Source: an uncultured Lachnospiraceae bacterium
GTDB lineage: Bacteria > Bacillota > Clostridia > Lachnospirales > Lachnospiraceae
Length of the DNA: 64,000 nucleotides
Assembly: GCA_910579395.1 (NCBI GenBank)
Contig: CAJTUC010000015.1
Location: 1-64,000 of the forward strand
Reading direction: 5' to 3'
The position numbers were made by a program, and so were the translations under genes. Below the pieces are notes generated by a model, which did no database searches, was not told where the DNA came from, and saw only the letters and a list, made by a program, of their open reading frames with translations. Positions 24,079-33,378 of this stretch are shown one piece after another; position 1 is the stretch's first letter; each line of letters starts with the position of its first letter.

Positions 24079-25161
24079 TCACTTCACGTCAAATTCCGCA
24101 GCCAGACAATACCGCACAGAATCATTGTTTTCCCGCACATCCGCCGTTTTGGTAATGCGGTAATGTCCTTCCGGCAGAATGCCATGAAAATATGACCATT
24201 TCACATCCAGGCAAAGCGGGATGACCTTCGCGCTTTCCGGTCCGGTCTCATATCCAATCGAGTTAAACGCCCAGTTATCAATAATATAATCAACCCTATA
24301 CCAGCTTCCGTCCTGTAATGCCTGCAGCTCATAATCATCGCCAAATGTAATTTCTTTATCCGACTGATTCAGAATTTCCAGGCCGGCCCCCTCGGATGTC
24401 ACATCTGTCACCGTCATCGTCACGCCATCGATGGAACTGACTTCTCCCGTATAAATCTCCCCGAAGGTCGCTTCCGGGAATTCTGTCCGTCCTTCAACCG
24501 TTTCAGTCAATCCCTCGGCAGTATCCTCAACATCCGACTGCACGGGCCACTCTGTCATAAAAACATAATATGCCACGCCAAAACAGCCGTTCTCACTAAC
24601 GTTTTCCTTATCCCACACCATATAGATCTCATAGATTTTTCCGGCTTGCAGGGAAACAGTAAAATTTTCCGGCGCAATTTCCGCTTTTTGATACACGGCA
24701 ATCCGGTCACACTCAGCATCGTTGTTTCCGATATCTGTCAGTTCCCACGCATTGATGCCGAGTTCATCGGGGATGACCTCCATGGTCAATATATACTCTG
24801 ATGCCCCTTCTCTGTTTTCCGGAAGCATCAAAGTGTCCCAATGGGTACCTTCCGACGTAGGCGCCGGACCGTCAGCGATTGCTGCTGCCATCTGTTCATC
24901 ATCCACCGGCCAGTTCCATGAATACCCACATGGCTTTATGAGCAGAGACTCTCCCTCTTCCGATACAGGATGGAGTTCTATCACCGGCGGTTCCTCATAT
25001 ACGGTTTCAGACACATTGCCGGCCGTCTCACGACTGTCGGAAGAAATCTCCACAAAATCAGCGTCATTTGCTGCTCCTGCATTGTTTTCCTTCTGACCGC
25101 ACCCTCCGATAATCAATATAGTCAATCCCAATAACGCCATACAACCAATTTTCTTTGTCAT
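24079..25161 (-). CDS. Lipoprotein with C-terminal immunoglobulin-like domain
   Basis: 360-residue predicted lipoprotein: signal peptide MTKKIGCMALLGLTILIIGGC with lipobox IGGC. An acidic linker leads into a middle beta-rich domain containing PCGYSWNWP and a C-terminal Ig-like domain (about 255-360) with DDYELQALQDGSWYRVD and GILPEGHYRITK. The last part matches the bacterial Ig-like group in which a peptidase- or signalling-linked domain ends in LPPGxYRI. The function is unknown; it is probably exposed on the outer face of the membrane. The gene is solitary. Confidence 0.7.
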   Translation of the reverse strand: MTKKIGCMALLGLTILIIGGCGQKENNAGAANDADFVEISSDSRETAGNVSETVYEEPPVIELHPVSEEGESLLIKPCGYSWNWPVDDEQMAAAIADGPAPTSEGTHWDTLMLPENREGASEYILTMEVIPDELGINAWELTDIGNNDAECDRIAVYQKAEIAPENFTVSLQAGKIYEIYMVWDKENVSENGCFGVAYYVFMTEWPVQSDVEDTAEGLTETVEGRTEFPEATFGEIYTGEVSSIDGVTMTVTDVTSEGAGLEILNQSDKEITFGDDYELQALQDGSWYRVDYIIDNWAFNSIGYETGPESAKVIPLCLDVKWSYFHGILPEGHYRITKTADVRENNDSVRYCLAAEFDVK

Positions 25162-25318
25162 ACAAATAATCTTACCTTTCTCTCAGTCTGTAGATTTTCA
25201 ATCTGATATTGTCAATCTTTGTCCTGCCGCCACTTATAAGGAACTTTTGCTTAACCCCTATTATACGATATCCCTTTTCCCATTTCCAGTGATATGTTTT
25301 AATCATGGCAATAGTTGG

Positions 25319-25585
25319 TCAGAGAGATTGGAATGATTCTTTCTCGTCATGAATAAACCATATCAGAAAAATAGTAAACCCCAATATGGGCGAAATGCCA
25401 TATCCCATAAAAGGCACGGGAAAATTCCCTACAAATGTAGATAGTATCATCAGCCAATAATACATTATAATTCCTGTACATATATTTCTATTTTTCTTTT
25501 TGCAGGAGAACAGAAAATAAACAGGTATCCAAAATAATGCCGCTATTCCCAAAATATATAATACAACTGACAAATCCTGTAACAT
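25319..25585 (-). CDS. Small membrane protein, unknown
   Basis: 88 residues with three hydrophobic stretches (VVLYILGIAALFWIPVYFLF, IIMYYWLMILSTFVGNF, ISPILGFTIFLIWFI) separated by a basic loop CKKKNR; ends in HDEKE. The ATG at 25585 follows GGAAGG with 10 bases; the GTG at 25594 overlaps that site and is not used. No family is recognised. Flanking intervals 25162-25318 and 25586-25751 show only AT-rich sequence. Confidence 0.55.
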   Translation of the reverse strand: MLQDLSVVLYILGIAALFWIPVYFLFSCKKKNRNICTGIIMYYWLMILSTFVGNFPVPFMGYGISPILGFTIFLIWFIHDEKESFQSL

Positions 25586-25751
25586 TGTTAACACACCTTC
25601 CGTATAATTTACGGGTTGTAAAGTATCTAAACAAATCTATGATCTTAATGTCAACAAAGATAAAATGTTAACTCCAATGAAAAAACAGACACAGACAGAA
25701 TCGTTTTAATGAAATTTCAAATTATATTTTACCGCTCCTGCTCCGTCCAAT

Positions 25752-26849
25752 TCATTCCCACGGTTCCACCCACCATTTATCGGCCCGGCTGTTCCCATCC
25801 TCATCCCACACAATGATGAACTTCGCTATGCCGACGCCATGCACGATTCCGCCCTCACCATAAAGATATTCTGACACTTCCAGCGCCAAACCGCCTTCAT
25901 ACTCCACACACTTCAGATCATAAAATCCCCTGCAGTTAGCGCCGCCGCGCCTGCCATGTGTTTCAGAAGCATCCTGTTCATACGGTTCAAAAACATTCTG
26001 CGCATGAAAAACAATCGTTTCATCGAAATAGGGGCAGTAGGCGCTATAAGTATCCTTCTGCATTTCCTGCGTGACCTGTACATTAAGTTCCGTTTCTCCT
26101 TCATATTCGGTAGGCAGTTCCATTTTCGTCATCGTATGGTCTTTATATTTGAGGATTCTGCAATACCAGTCACCCGAACCGCCGTTTCCCGTACCGCGCG
26201 CTTCGAACACGAGTTCCGTATTTCCGTCATTATCGATGTCCGCACTGAACAGATCTAAGCCATAATGAAACGGGAAATCTTCGTCCGTAAAACAATAGGG
26301 TTCTTCTCCATTCATATAAAAATAAATACGGCCTGTCCCATATATCCCGGACAAATCGTTTCTGGTCGTATCCTCTACCATTGCTGCCATATCTTTCTGA
26401 CCATTTTGGTCAATATCGTAAATAGCAAGCCCGGTAAGTCTCATGACACCGTTCTGGAAAACATCATCCCGGCAAAGGGTCTGATAATATGCCGCTGCTT
26501 CCGTTTCATTCAACTCCATCCGGTCAGCCGCCTCATAAAGCCTTTCCTCGTTCTCCTGCATCACTTCTTTCCGTATCTGCTCCTCATACTGCCTCTGCTC
26601 GACAGCCGCATTCACCTCTGCTACAGCGGCTTTCTCTTCTTTATTAACCTTAACAGCCATTATATAAATGCCATATTGTCTATTTCTATTCCAGGGCCTA
26701 TCATTCCTTCCGCCTGAAAAACTGGCCACCCTTATATCCGCACCAATCAGAGGCACCACTTTCGCGCCGCCCTTCCCATATCCGACGAGAAGAATCAGGC
26801 ACCCCAGAAGAACCGCCGCCTCACAACATCTTTTCCATGCCTGCCGCAT
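25752..26849 (-). CDS. Membrane-anchored protein with FG-GAP/VCBS-like repeats
   Basis: About 365 residues. An N-terminal hydrophobic segment (AAVLLGCLILLVGYG) probably anchors or exports the protein; no lipobox Cys is found. A charged helical stretch (about 70-110) precedes a domain with two calcium-loop-like repeats, IYDIDQNGQKDMAAMV and SADIDNDGNTELVFEA, as in VCBS/FG-GAP propeller repeats. The end WDEDGNSRADKWWVEPWE is a third acidic loop. Start ATG 26849 is behind GGGGGTG. Function unknown; a surface or secreted calcium-binding protein is likely. Confidence 0.6.
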   Translation of the reverse strand: MRQAWKRCCEAAVLLGCLILLVGYGKGGAKVVPLIGADIRVASFSGGRNDRPWNRNRQYGIYIMAVKVNKEEKAAVAEVNAAVEQRQYEEQIRKEVMQENEERLYEAADRMELNETEAAAYYQTLCRDDVFQNGVMRLTGLAIYDIDQNGQKDMAAMVEDTTRNDLSGIYGTGRIYFYMNGEEPYCFTDEDFPFHYGLDLFSADIDNDGNTELVFEARGTGNGGSGDWYCRILKYKDHTMTKMELPTEYEGETELNVQVTQEMQKDTYSAYCPYFDETIVFHAQNVFEPYEQDASETHGRRGGANCRGFYDLKCVEYEGGLALEVSEYLYGEGGIVHGVGIAKFIIVWDEDGNSRADKWWVEPWE

Positions 26850-26942
26850 GACATCACCCCCTACGCCGCTCCACACACTTTTGCTGCTACAACCATTTTA
26901 CCACAACCGCCTTTTCATGTCCGTTTTTACCCGCTCTCCCTA

Positions 26943-26971
26943 TTGCATACCACAGCCTCTCATAGTATACT
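26943..26971 (+). promoter_or_regulatory. Sigma-A type promoter of the His/Cys-rich peptide gene
   Basis: TTGCAT (26943-26948) and TATACT (26966-26971) are separated by exactly 17 bp, 28 bases before the ATG at 26999. Confidence 0.65.
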
Positions 26972-26998
26972 AATCGTATAAGAAAGGAGGCCGATGTC

Positions 26999-27301
26999 AT
27001 GTATATCAGAAAAATGCTCGCAGCAGCAACGGCAAGTTTGCTCATAGCAAGCCTTATCGTAATGCCGGTTTCTGCTCATGGGCATCATGGCAGAAGCAAG
27101 GCAGCCGTTTCCACCGTTACGACAGAATGTCCGGTCTGTACCGTTGAAGATTGTACAGAAACCGGACATCATGCGCATGACGGTGTGACTTACTGTGGTT
27201 ATGAACACAGCGGTGAATATTGTGATGGTTCCTGTGGTTCTTGCGGAACCACCACAACAACATCCAGTTCACATCACAGAAGAGGACACGGCTGTCATTA
27301 A
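26999..27301 (+). CDS. Small secreted His/Cys-rich protein
   Basis: 100 residues. Residues 1-26 are a signal peptide (basic start, ASLLIASLIVMPVSA, then cleavage before HGHHG). The mature part holds about 11 His and 8 Cys, arranged as HGHHG, CPVCTVEDC, GHHAHDG, CGYEHSGEYCDGSCGSC and a C-terminal HHRRGHGCH, separated by a Thr/Ser run. This composition indicates binding of soft metals such as Zn, Cu or Ni outside the membrane; I know no function for the family. It has its own promoter and a perfect AAAGGAGG site, so strong expression is expected. Confidence 0.7.
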   Translation: MYIRKMLAAATASLLIASLIVMPVSAHGHHGRSKAAVSTVTTECPVCTVEDCTETGHHAHDGVTYCGYEHSGEYCDGSCGSCGTTTTTSSSHHRRGHGCH

Positions 27302-27326
27302 ATGCTTTGCCGGAAGCTTGTATTTT

Positions 27327-27800
27327 TTAACATAATACAACAATCCGCCTCGGCGTTGTCTGAGGCGGAATGCTTCTGGTCGTTGTCGTATAATAGACGA
27401 GCAATGTCTGATTGCCCGGACTGCAGGATACCCTTTGTCCATTAAGCGTTTCTATCACCGTATTTCTGGCAATATTAAGCTGTAAAGTTCCGTCCCTTGC
27501 CGTCAGATTCCTGTCAAATTCATTCAACATGATCTGCTCGTCTCTTACGAGCACCGCAATGATCTGCGCCTGATACTGAGGCGGGAAGATAAGCGGTACC
27601 GGAAGGGATGCGTCATAGAATGCCGCCACCCGAAGGCCTGCTCTGAGCGGCCTGTTGTCGATTACATGTGTCTCCGGCCCCATCGTAAAATTCACAATCC
27701 CGCTTTCCGTACGAAGCGATATCGTTTGACTGCAACAGTCATTTCCTCTTGCGACATTCACAACGGTTCCGATAACAGGCTCATAATCCATATATGCCAT
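27327..27800 (-). CDS. Conserved hypothetical protein, beta-rich
   Basis: 157 residues, no membrane segment or signal. The opening PVIGTVVNVARGNDCCSQTISLR suggests a small beta-barrel; the middle has ETHVIDNRPLRAGLRVAAFYD and a Pro-rich PVPLIFPPQYQAQ. I recognise the pattern as a conserved clostridial family without assigned function. A GC-rich inverted repeat (27343-27368) lies within the last codons and may double as part of a terminator. Start ATG 27800 follows AAGGAG with 7 bases. Confidence 0.6.
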   Translation of the reverse strand: MAYMDYEPVIGTVVNVARGNDCCSQTISLRTESGIVNFTMGPETHVIDNRPLRAGLRVAAFYDASLPVPLIFPPQYQAQIIAVLVRDEQIMLNEFDRNLTARDGTLQLNIARNTVIETLNGQRVSCSPGNQTLLVYYTTTTRSIPPQTTPRRIVVLC

Positions 27801-27878
27801 AACCATTCTCCTTTTCAATCCTTTTTATTAAGTTATGTCTGAAAAAGAGAACCGTACGTTGTATCACAATAATGTGTC

Positions 27879-28160
27879 TCACAGCGCTTCCTTCAACGCC
27901 TGTATCCGCCCCTTGACATTCTCGTCAAATTCTTCATCCGAATATTTGGGATCCCTCGTTTTCATCCAGATATCACAGGGCGCCTCGCTGCACTCCCCGC
28001 AGTTCTTCATGCCTTTGTTATGCACGGTACATTCATAAATCGCACACGCTTTCCCCTCCGGCACATGAAACACCTTTCCGCTGCATTCCTCGCAGCCTTT
28101 ACACATTTCCCCGAAGCAGTAACAGGTACTGCAGTCCGTTCCGCATACACTCAAACTCAT
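27879..28160 (-). CDS. DUF3795-type Cys-rich protein
   Basis: 93 residues with 12 Cys in the DUF3795 arrangement: CGTDCSTCYC, CKGCEEC, CAIYEC and NCGECSEAPC. Such proteins are small cytosolic putative metal-binding proteins of unknown role. Its ATG overlaps the stop of the upstream AraC-type gene in an ATGA, so the two are translationally coupled and probably work together. Confidence 0.75.
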   Translation of the reverse strand: MSLSVCGTDCSTCYCFGEMCKGCEECSGKVFHVPEGKACAIYECTVHNKGMKNCGECSEAPCDIWMKTRDPKYSDEEFDENVKGRIQALKEAL

Positions 28161-29056
28161 CTTATGTCTCTTCCTTTCCGCATTTTCTTTTCATCATAGC
28201 ATGATTCCCCCTGCGGATATTGTATATTTCCGACATGATAGGCATAGTTTCGGGCGGTCCGGATATCCATCGTATGATAACGCCTGAATTCCCGAAGTAA
28301 ATGGGACTGGTCCGTGTAGCCGTACTGCCAGACCGCATCCATAACAGAAAAAGCCGGATTTCGCAGAACATCGTTCCAGATAAACTGGTAACGGACAAGA
28401 TTACACAGTTTCTTCGGTGTGATTCCGATATATTCATGGAAAAGGCGTTCCAGCTGCCTGCCGCTGATAAAGCACTCCTCTGCCAGCGCCGAAGCGCTTA
28501 TCGCCCCCTTATGCAAAAGAATCTGCGCAGCCGCATCATCAATAACAGCAGAATGTCTTGCCCCGGATAATTGTTTTAAAAGCAGCGCCTCCGCGATTTC
28601 CGCCCATTCTTCCAGAGAACGTTTTTCAAATAACTGCGGCCGTAAAAATCCGTCCAGCCATTGAAACCGGGAGCGCACATCGACATAATCGTTCAATGTC
28701 CCCCGCATCGAATCTTCCGAAAAAACATAAGCGCTCCAGGCATAGAAGCGGATTGCAAACAGAGAAACGAAATGCCCGTCCCTCGAATTGTCAGTTTCCG
28801 AAAAACTGACATCATTAATACCACAGAATCCGCCGTGAACGGTATTCGAAGTATAATCAATCCAATAAATAATATCCGCACAGGTATCGGGCGTCACAAG
28901 CCCTGCCACCGCGCCTTTTTTCAGAAAAGGCTGCCCGCTCCCCCAGAAACAGCATATGTATTTCGCCAGTTCCGGAGTCCTGGGCGCTATTTCCCTATAT
29001 TCTTCATCCTGCCGGAAAGGAGAAGCCGTCAGCGGCCGATATGGCATAATCTGCAT
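28157..29056 (-). CDS. AraC-family regulator
   Basis: 299 residues. The N-terminal part (1-110, ELAKYICCFWGSGQPF, TPDTCADIIYWID) resembles the ligand-binding domain found in AraC proteins of the DUF6597 type; the helix-turn-helix pair lies at about 180-275 (SALAEECFISGRQLERLFHEYIG and YGYTDQSHLLREFRRYH). It is coupled to the DUF3795 gene by a 4-bp overlap. No operator could be identified. The effector is unknown; its pairing with a Cys-rich protein may point to metal or redox sensing, which is an inference. Confidence 0.82.
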   Translation of the reverse strand: MQIMPYRPLTASPFRQDEEYREIAPRTPELAKYICCFWGSGQPFLKKGAVAGLVTPDTCADIIYWIDYTSNTVHGGFCGINDVSFSETDNSRDGHFVSLFAIRFYAWSAYVFSEDSMRGTLNDYVDVRSRFQWLDGFLRPQLFEKRSLEEWAEIAEALLLKQLSGARHSAVIDDAAAQILLHKGAISASALAEECFISGRQLERLFHEYIGITPKKLCNLVRYQFIWNDVLRNPAFSVMDAVWQYGYTDQSHLLREFRRYHTMDIRTARNYAYHVGNIQYPQGESCYDEKKMRKGRDIR

Positions 29057-29070
29057 CGTCGTATCTACCC

Positions 29071-30024
29071 TTACATTCTGGGAGAACCGATCTGCCCAAA
29101 TTCTCCTTCGCTTTTACGTTCTTTCACGATTGACATGATCGTCGGAATGGCGCCGCCGACCGTAAAAATATACAGCATGGCGAGATTGCCCCAATAGTTC
29201 GCACTTTCTATGATTTCTTCCGCCAACAGCACCGGCACATACTGAAAACCGGTAAAAAGGTCCACATCCCATTCCCGCGCCACCAAAATCGCCCAGTCCA
29301 TCCGATCACCGATATAAGTCATTGCAATCATCATGATAACGCTGATGACAATGCCCTTCTTCGTCAGCTTGCCGCCCAGCATTTCATACCCTTTCATCGT
29401 ACATACTGCCATCACGATGCCGGATAAAACCGCCACTCTTCCGAGCTGGCTGAAAAAGATGATGCAGATGACACCGATTACGGAACCCAGCAGCGCACCG
29501 ACGATACCGCCGATCAGATTTTCGTTTTTCTGTTTTTTCTGCTGTGTTGTTATCGTCACATCCTGACGCATTCTTCCGGCGCAGTCCGGGCAAAGGTGCA
29601 TATAACCGCCTTTTGTGCCATATCCTGCTGTCTCCATCTGCTGCCCGCAGAGCTGACAGCAGGGCGCAAAGCCTTTGCTCCGAAGGAAGTTCAGCAGCGC
29701 GCCAATGCCGTTATTCAGATTATCCCGAAGCGCTTCCTGCTTTTTCACATTCTTTAAGGTCATTTTGATCAGATAACCTTCCTGGACCAGTGAAACCACC
29801 GGCTTTTCATTTTTCACAAAAAGCTTGTAATCTTCCTTGGTCAAAGGTCCCATCGGGGAACGGGCGCTCAGGGTAACGGTGAGCCAGTAAGGGTATCTCG
29901 TATCTGCCGCAAAAACCAGCAGTTCGAATCCTTCCCGCAATCCATAGAGCACATTTCTTTCCCGGTCGAACCGGAGTCCCAGCGCCATCGCCAGCTGTTC
30001 ATAGTTTTGTGTTACTTTACTCAT
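29071..30024 (-). CDS. Membrane protein with N-terminal soluble domain and zinc ribbon
   Basis: 317 residues. The first 130 form a soluble alpha/beta domain (FDRERNVLYGLREGFELLVF). A zinc ribbon follows, with CQLCGQQM and LCPDC giving two CxxC pairs. Residues about 170-300 hold four membrane segments (VGALLGSVIGVICIIFF, VAVLSGIVMAVCTM, GIVISVIMMIAM, LAMLYIFTVGGAIPTIM). No known function. The ribosome site GAGGGAG is close to the ATG. It lies 26 bp after the lacZ stop and may be cotranscribed with it. Confidence 0.6.
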   Translation of the reverse strand: MSKVTQNYEQLAMALGLRFDRERNVLYGLREGFELLVFAADTRYPYWLTVTLSARSPMGPLTKEDYKLFVKNEKPVVSLVQEGYLIKMTLKNVKKQEALRDNLNNGIGALLNFLRSKGFAPCCQLCGQQMETAGYGTKGGYMHLCPDCAGRMRQDVTITTQQKKQKNENLIGGIVGALLGSVIGVICIIFFSQLGRVAVLSGIVMAVCTMKGYEMLGGKLTKKGIVISVIMMIAMTYIGDRMDWAILVAREWDVDLFTGFQYVPVLLAEEIIESANYWGNLAMLYIFTVGGAIPTIMSIVKERKSEGEFGQIGSPRM

Positions 30025-30049
30025 TTGTCTCCCTCCTGCTTACGCAAAA

Positions 30050-33000
30050 TCATACGATCCCGCAAAATGTAAATGTAAATTCCAATTTTTTGCTGACATC
30101 GATCAGGTATTCCGGATGCACCGGAGCGCCCCAGCTGTCATCGCCGCCGACCCCCATCTGCTGCATTGATACCCGTACATAAGTATAATGAACTTCGGGC
30201 AGTTCAAAAGAATGCCTTGCGTTTTCCAGCTCATGGGGCGTATAGGGCAGTGCGGAAAAGTTCATCTTGTCGCCGGTAAACAACAGTCCTCTTCCCTTTC
30301 GGTCTGTAATCTTCGCATAACGGACACCTGTTTTGCTGCCGCATTCCTGCGGTACCAGATACTGCGCCAGATTGTCTTTTACCAGATTCCGGTAAATACC
30401 AAGCTTCGCACCCTCCTTACGGTCCTCATACGTTTCTTCCGGCCCGTTTCCGTACCACTCCACATGGTCATAATCCGCGCTGCACTGAAACAGCATTCCG
30501 AATTCCGGCATATCACCCAGTTCTTTCACCGGGTCATACGAAAGCGTTGTCTGAACCCGCCCATCACCATAAACCCGGTAAGTCACCTGACATTCCGCTT
30601 TCGGTGTTGTCTGGAGACGATAGTAATAGGTAATGACTGCGCAGTCCGCCTCTTCCCTGACAATCGGATTTTCATACCATGTGCCGTACGCCGTTTCCTT
30701 CACCAAGCCCGCATCTTTTGTTGTCAGGTAAAGGCTCGCGAGCTTCCACTGGCCGTATCTGCCCGGCATATTGTTTCCTTCATCGTTATCAATCGGCGCA
30801 CGCCAGAAATTCGGTCTTGGACTCCGCACCAGAAATTCTTTTCCGCCATATCGGTAAGATACGAAACCATTCTCGATAGAAAAAAGCGCCTCGAAGTCCG
30901 TTCCCCGAACCCCGAAATTCCGTTTGCCGCGAATCAGGGTATAGGGCTTCTTCTCTGCGTTCCCGATTTCGGATGCAGAACCGGCTTTTCCTGTCACCAT
31001 ATTCTCCCGTTCCGCCGCAGGCTTCACATCCGCCACGACAGCCTGCCCGAAAGCGACCTCATGGCCGGCCTTCGCCCAAGGCTTATCTTCTTTCAAATGA
31101 AAAGAAATCGTAACCGCATATTCGCCCTCGTACGCGGGAATCTCGAAAGGAAGCGGGAAGATTTTCCGGCTCTCCGGCTCCACGCACAGTTCCGGTTTTT
31201 TTTCGGCAATCGGAATGCCGTTTCTCAGCAAAATGGCCTTCGCATCGAACGTATCCGCATTCACGAATAAGTTTTTGTTCCAGACTTCAAACTCCTTCTC
31301 ATGAACAGATACCGCCAGATTCTGGTAATCGAATTTCACTTCCTGCATCTTGGGCGACGGATTTCTCTCCCCGCCGTAAGCGATGCCGTTACCGCTGAAA
31401 TTATAATCGCAGGGTCTGTCACCGAAATCGCCGCCGTAAGCCTGGAACTCTTTGCCGTAGCGGTCTTTTTTATAAATGGACTGATCGATATAATCCCAGA
31501 TAAAGCCGCCCTGATAACCGGAATTTTCTTTATCAGCCAGATTCGTGTATTTATGTAATGCGCCGCAGGAATTTCCCATCGCATGGGAATATTCACAGCA
31601 GATGAACGGCCGCGCACCGGGCTTTTTCAGATATTCCTCAATATCCCATACCTTCGAATACATCCGGCTTTCCACGTCGGTCGTATCATCATAGCTCCTG
31701 TCCTGAAAAACACCTTCATAGTGCACGAGCCGCGTATCATCCAGTTCCCGGAAAAGCTCCGACATCCGGAAGATTGTCCGGCCGCCGAAGGACTCATTTC
31801 CGCAGGACCACAGCAAAATGGCCGGATGGTTCTTATCCCTTTGATAGCAGGAATTAACACGGTCGAGCATCATGCCTTCCCAGTTCTCATGGTCCCCCGG
31901 AAGAACAAAAGATTTCTCTGCAACGCCCCGAAGATAAGCATCCCATGTACCATGTGTCTCCATGTTGCATTCCGCGATCATATAAATCCCGTACCGGTCA
32001 CACAGATCATAAATCGCAATATCATCCGGGTAATGACAGGTCCGAATGGCATTGATATTGTTCTGTTTCATCGTCACGATATCCTTTTCCAGCTCTTCGT
32101 AAGAAACGTGGCGGCCGGAAACGGAACTGAACTCATGACGGTTGACGCCCTTGAACACAATCCGCTTCCCGTTTAAGAGCATCCGGTTATCCTTCATCTC
32201 GAATTTCCGAAAACCGACTTTCTGTGCCGTATATTCTTCGATTTCACCGGACGCGCCGACAGCTTCGATTTCCAGTTCGTAGAGATACGGCTGCTCTGCG
32301 CTCCAAAGCTTCGGTGCCTGTACGCTCTCCCGAAATTCGATTTTTCCTGCTCCGAGGCCGCTCACCGCTTCCTGCAGTCTGCTCCCCTGTGGCGCATTCT
32401 TTATCGATACAGTCTCCGTCTGCTCTCCCGACACGATTTTGTCCTCCCGTTCGAACAAAACCTGCTCTCCGTCTTTCAGCCTGTACCGAATACTTCCCGA
32501 CCCGACAGCCTTCGTCCGCACCTCCAATACCGCCTCGTCAAAATCCTGTTCCTCAAACAGAGTCTTTACCCGGATATCTTCGATATGTACGGAAGGCACC
32601 GCATATAAATAAACGCTGCGGTAAATGCCGGAGAACCGGAAAAAATCCTGGTCCTCACACCAGCTCGAAGAAGTCCATTTATAGACCTGTACCGCCAGCT
32701 TGTTTTCCCCTTCTTTCAAAAAGGGCGTCAGGTCGAATTCGGAAGGCGTGAAGCTGTCCTCACTGTAGCCCACATAACTTCCGTTCAGCCAGAGCGCCAT
32801 CCCGCTCTCCACGCCCTGAAAAGAAATGCGGATTGTTTTCCCTTTCATTTCCTGCGGCACTTCAAAATATTTTACATAGCTCGCCGTCGGATTGAACCGT
32901 ACCGGAATTTCTCCCGGTTCCAGTTCTTCCCTGCCGTCCCACGGATACTGCACATTGGCATATTGCGGCACATCATATCCTTCCATCTGGATATGCGCCG

Positions 33001-33241
33001 GCACACAAATGCTCTCCCAGCATTTACAGTCATATTCCTCTTTTTCAAATCCTACAGGCGCAGCGGCCTGATTTAACGCATAAGAAAATTTCCAAACACC
33101 GTCAAGCGGCATCCTAAGAGAGTTTCTCCCCACAGAAGCCTCTTCTCTGTTCCTGAAAATTTCATGCGCCGAATGCGCCGAAAGCACATTTTCCTTAAAA
33201 AACAAGGGGTCTTTTACTTTTTCATAGTGAAATTGCGTCAT
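30050..33241 (-). CDS. lacZ: LacZ-type beta-galactosidase (GH2)
   Basis: 1063 residues, the full length of LacZ-type enzymes. It contains the sugar-binding domain (1-220), two Ig-like domains, the TIM barrel with acid/base Glu in WSCGNESFGG (E483) and nucleophile in CCEYSHAMGNS (E550), and the C-terminal beta-galactosidase small-chain domain (about 790-1063, NFWRAPIDNDEGN; MPEFGMLFQ; VEWYGNGPEETYEDR). Cytosolic hydrolysis of lactose or galactosides is expected. There is no permease next to it; the GPH symporter at 8621 is a candidate. AAAGG lies 10 bases from the ATG. Repeat E2 separates it from the upstream gene. Confidence 0.93.
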   Translation of the reverse strand: MTQFHYEKVKDPLFFKENVLSAHSAHEIFRNREEASVGRNSLRMPLDGVWKFSYALNQAAAPVGFEKEEYDCKCWESICVPAHIQMEGYDVPQYANVQYPWDGREELEPGEIPVRFNPTASYVKYFEVPQEMKGKTIRISFQGVESGMALWLNGSYVGYSEDSFTPSEFDLTPFLKEGENKLAVQVYKWTSSSWCEDQDFFRFSGIYRSVYLYAVPSVHIEDIRVKTLFEEQDFDEAVLEVRTKAVGSGSIRYRLKDGEQVLFEREDKIVSGEQTETVSIKNAPQGSRLQEAVSGLGAGKIEFRESVQAPKLWSAEQPYLYELEIEAVGASGEIEEYTAQKVGFRKFEMKDNRMLLNGKRIVFKGVNRHEFSSVSGRHVSYEELEKDIVTMKQNNINAIRTCHYPDDIAIYDLCDRYGIYMIAECNMETHGTWDAYLRGVAEKSFVLPGDHENWEGMMLDRVNSCYQRDKNHPAILLWSCGNESFGGRTIFRMSELFRELDDTRLVHYEGVFQDRSYDDTTDVESRMYSKVWDIEEYLKKPGARPFICCEYSHAMGNSCGALHKYTNLADKENSGYQGGFIWDYIDQSIYKKDRYGKEFQAYGGDFGDRPCDYNFSGNGIAYGGERNPSPKMQEVKFDYQNLAVSVHEKEFEVWNKNLFVNADTFDAKAILLRNGIPIAEKKPELCVEPESRKIFPLPFEIPAYEGEYAVTISFHLKEDKPWAKAGHEVAFGQAVVADVKPAAERENMVTGKAGSASEIGNAEKKPYTLIRGKRNFGVRGTDFEALFSIENGFVSYRYGGKEFLVRSPRPNFWRAPIDNDEGNNMPGRYGQWKLASLYLTTKDAGLVKETAYGTWYENPIVREEADCAVITYYYRLQTTPKAECQVTYRVYGDGRVQTTLSYDPVKELGDMPEFGMLFQCSADYDHVEWYGNGPEETYEDRKEGAKLGIYRNLVKDNLAQYLVPQECGSKTGVRYAKITDRKGRGLLFTGDKMNFSALPYTPHELENARHSFELPEVHYTYVRVSMQQMGVGGDDSWGAPVHPEYLIDVSKKLEFTFTFCGIV

Positions 33242-33275
33242 TTTTATGATACCTTTCTTTAAAAATCTATCTTTC

Positions 33276-33378
33276 GGGTGAGAAAGGTTCCGCTCTGCGG
33301 AACCGCAGAACTTCTTGACGAAGCGCCCACTGGTGCCACACCGTCAGGTGTGTTGGCTTTTAGAAGTTCTTCTCACCC
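33276..33378 (-). repeat. Three-way-junction element E2 (repeat family 2)
   Basis: Closing stem GGGTGAGAA/TTCTCACCC around hairpins GGTTCCGC/GCGGAACC and AGAACTTCT/AGAAGTTCT. Compared with E1 the stems differ on both sides yet remain paired, while junction bases (AAAG, the AGAACTTCTTG-CGAAGC segment) are kept. It begins at the last base of the stop codon of the upstream gene. Confidence 0.7.

Noticed and set aside
25752..26849. VCBS-repeat protein as a frameshifted lipoprotein gene
   Set aside because: The N-terminus lacks a lipobox, but the frame is open throughout, has a ribosome site and keeps its repeats, so no lesion is required.
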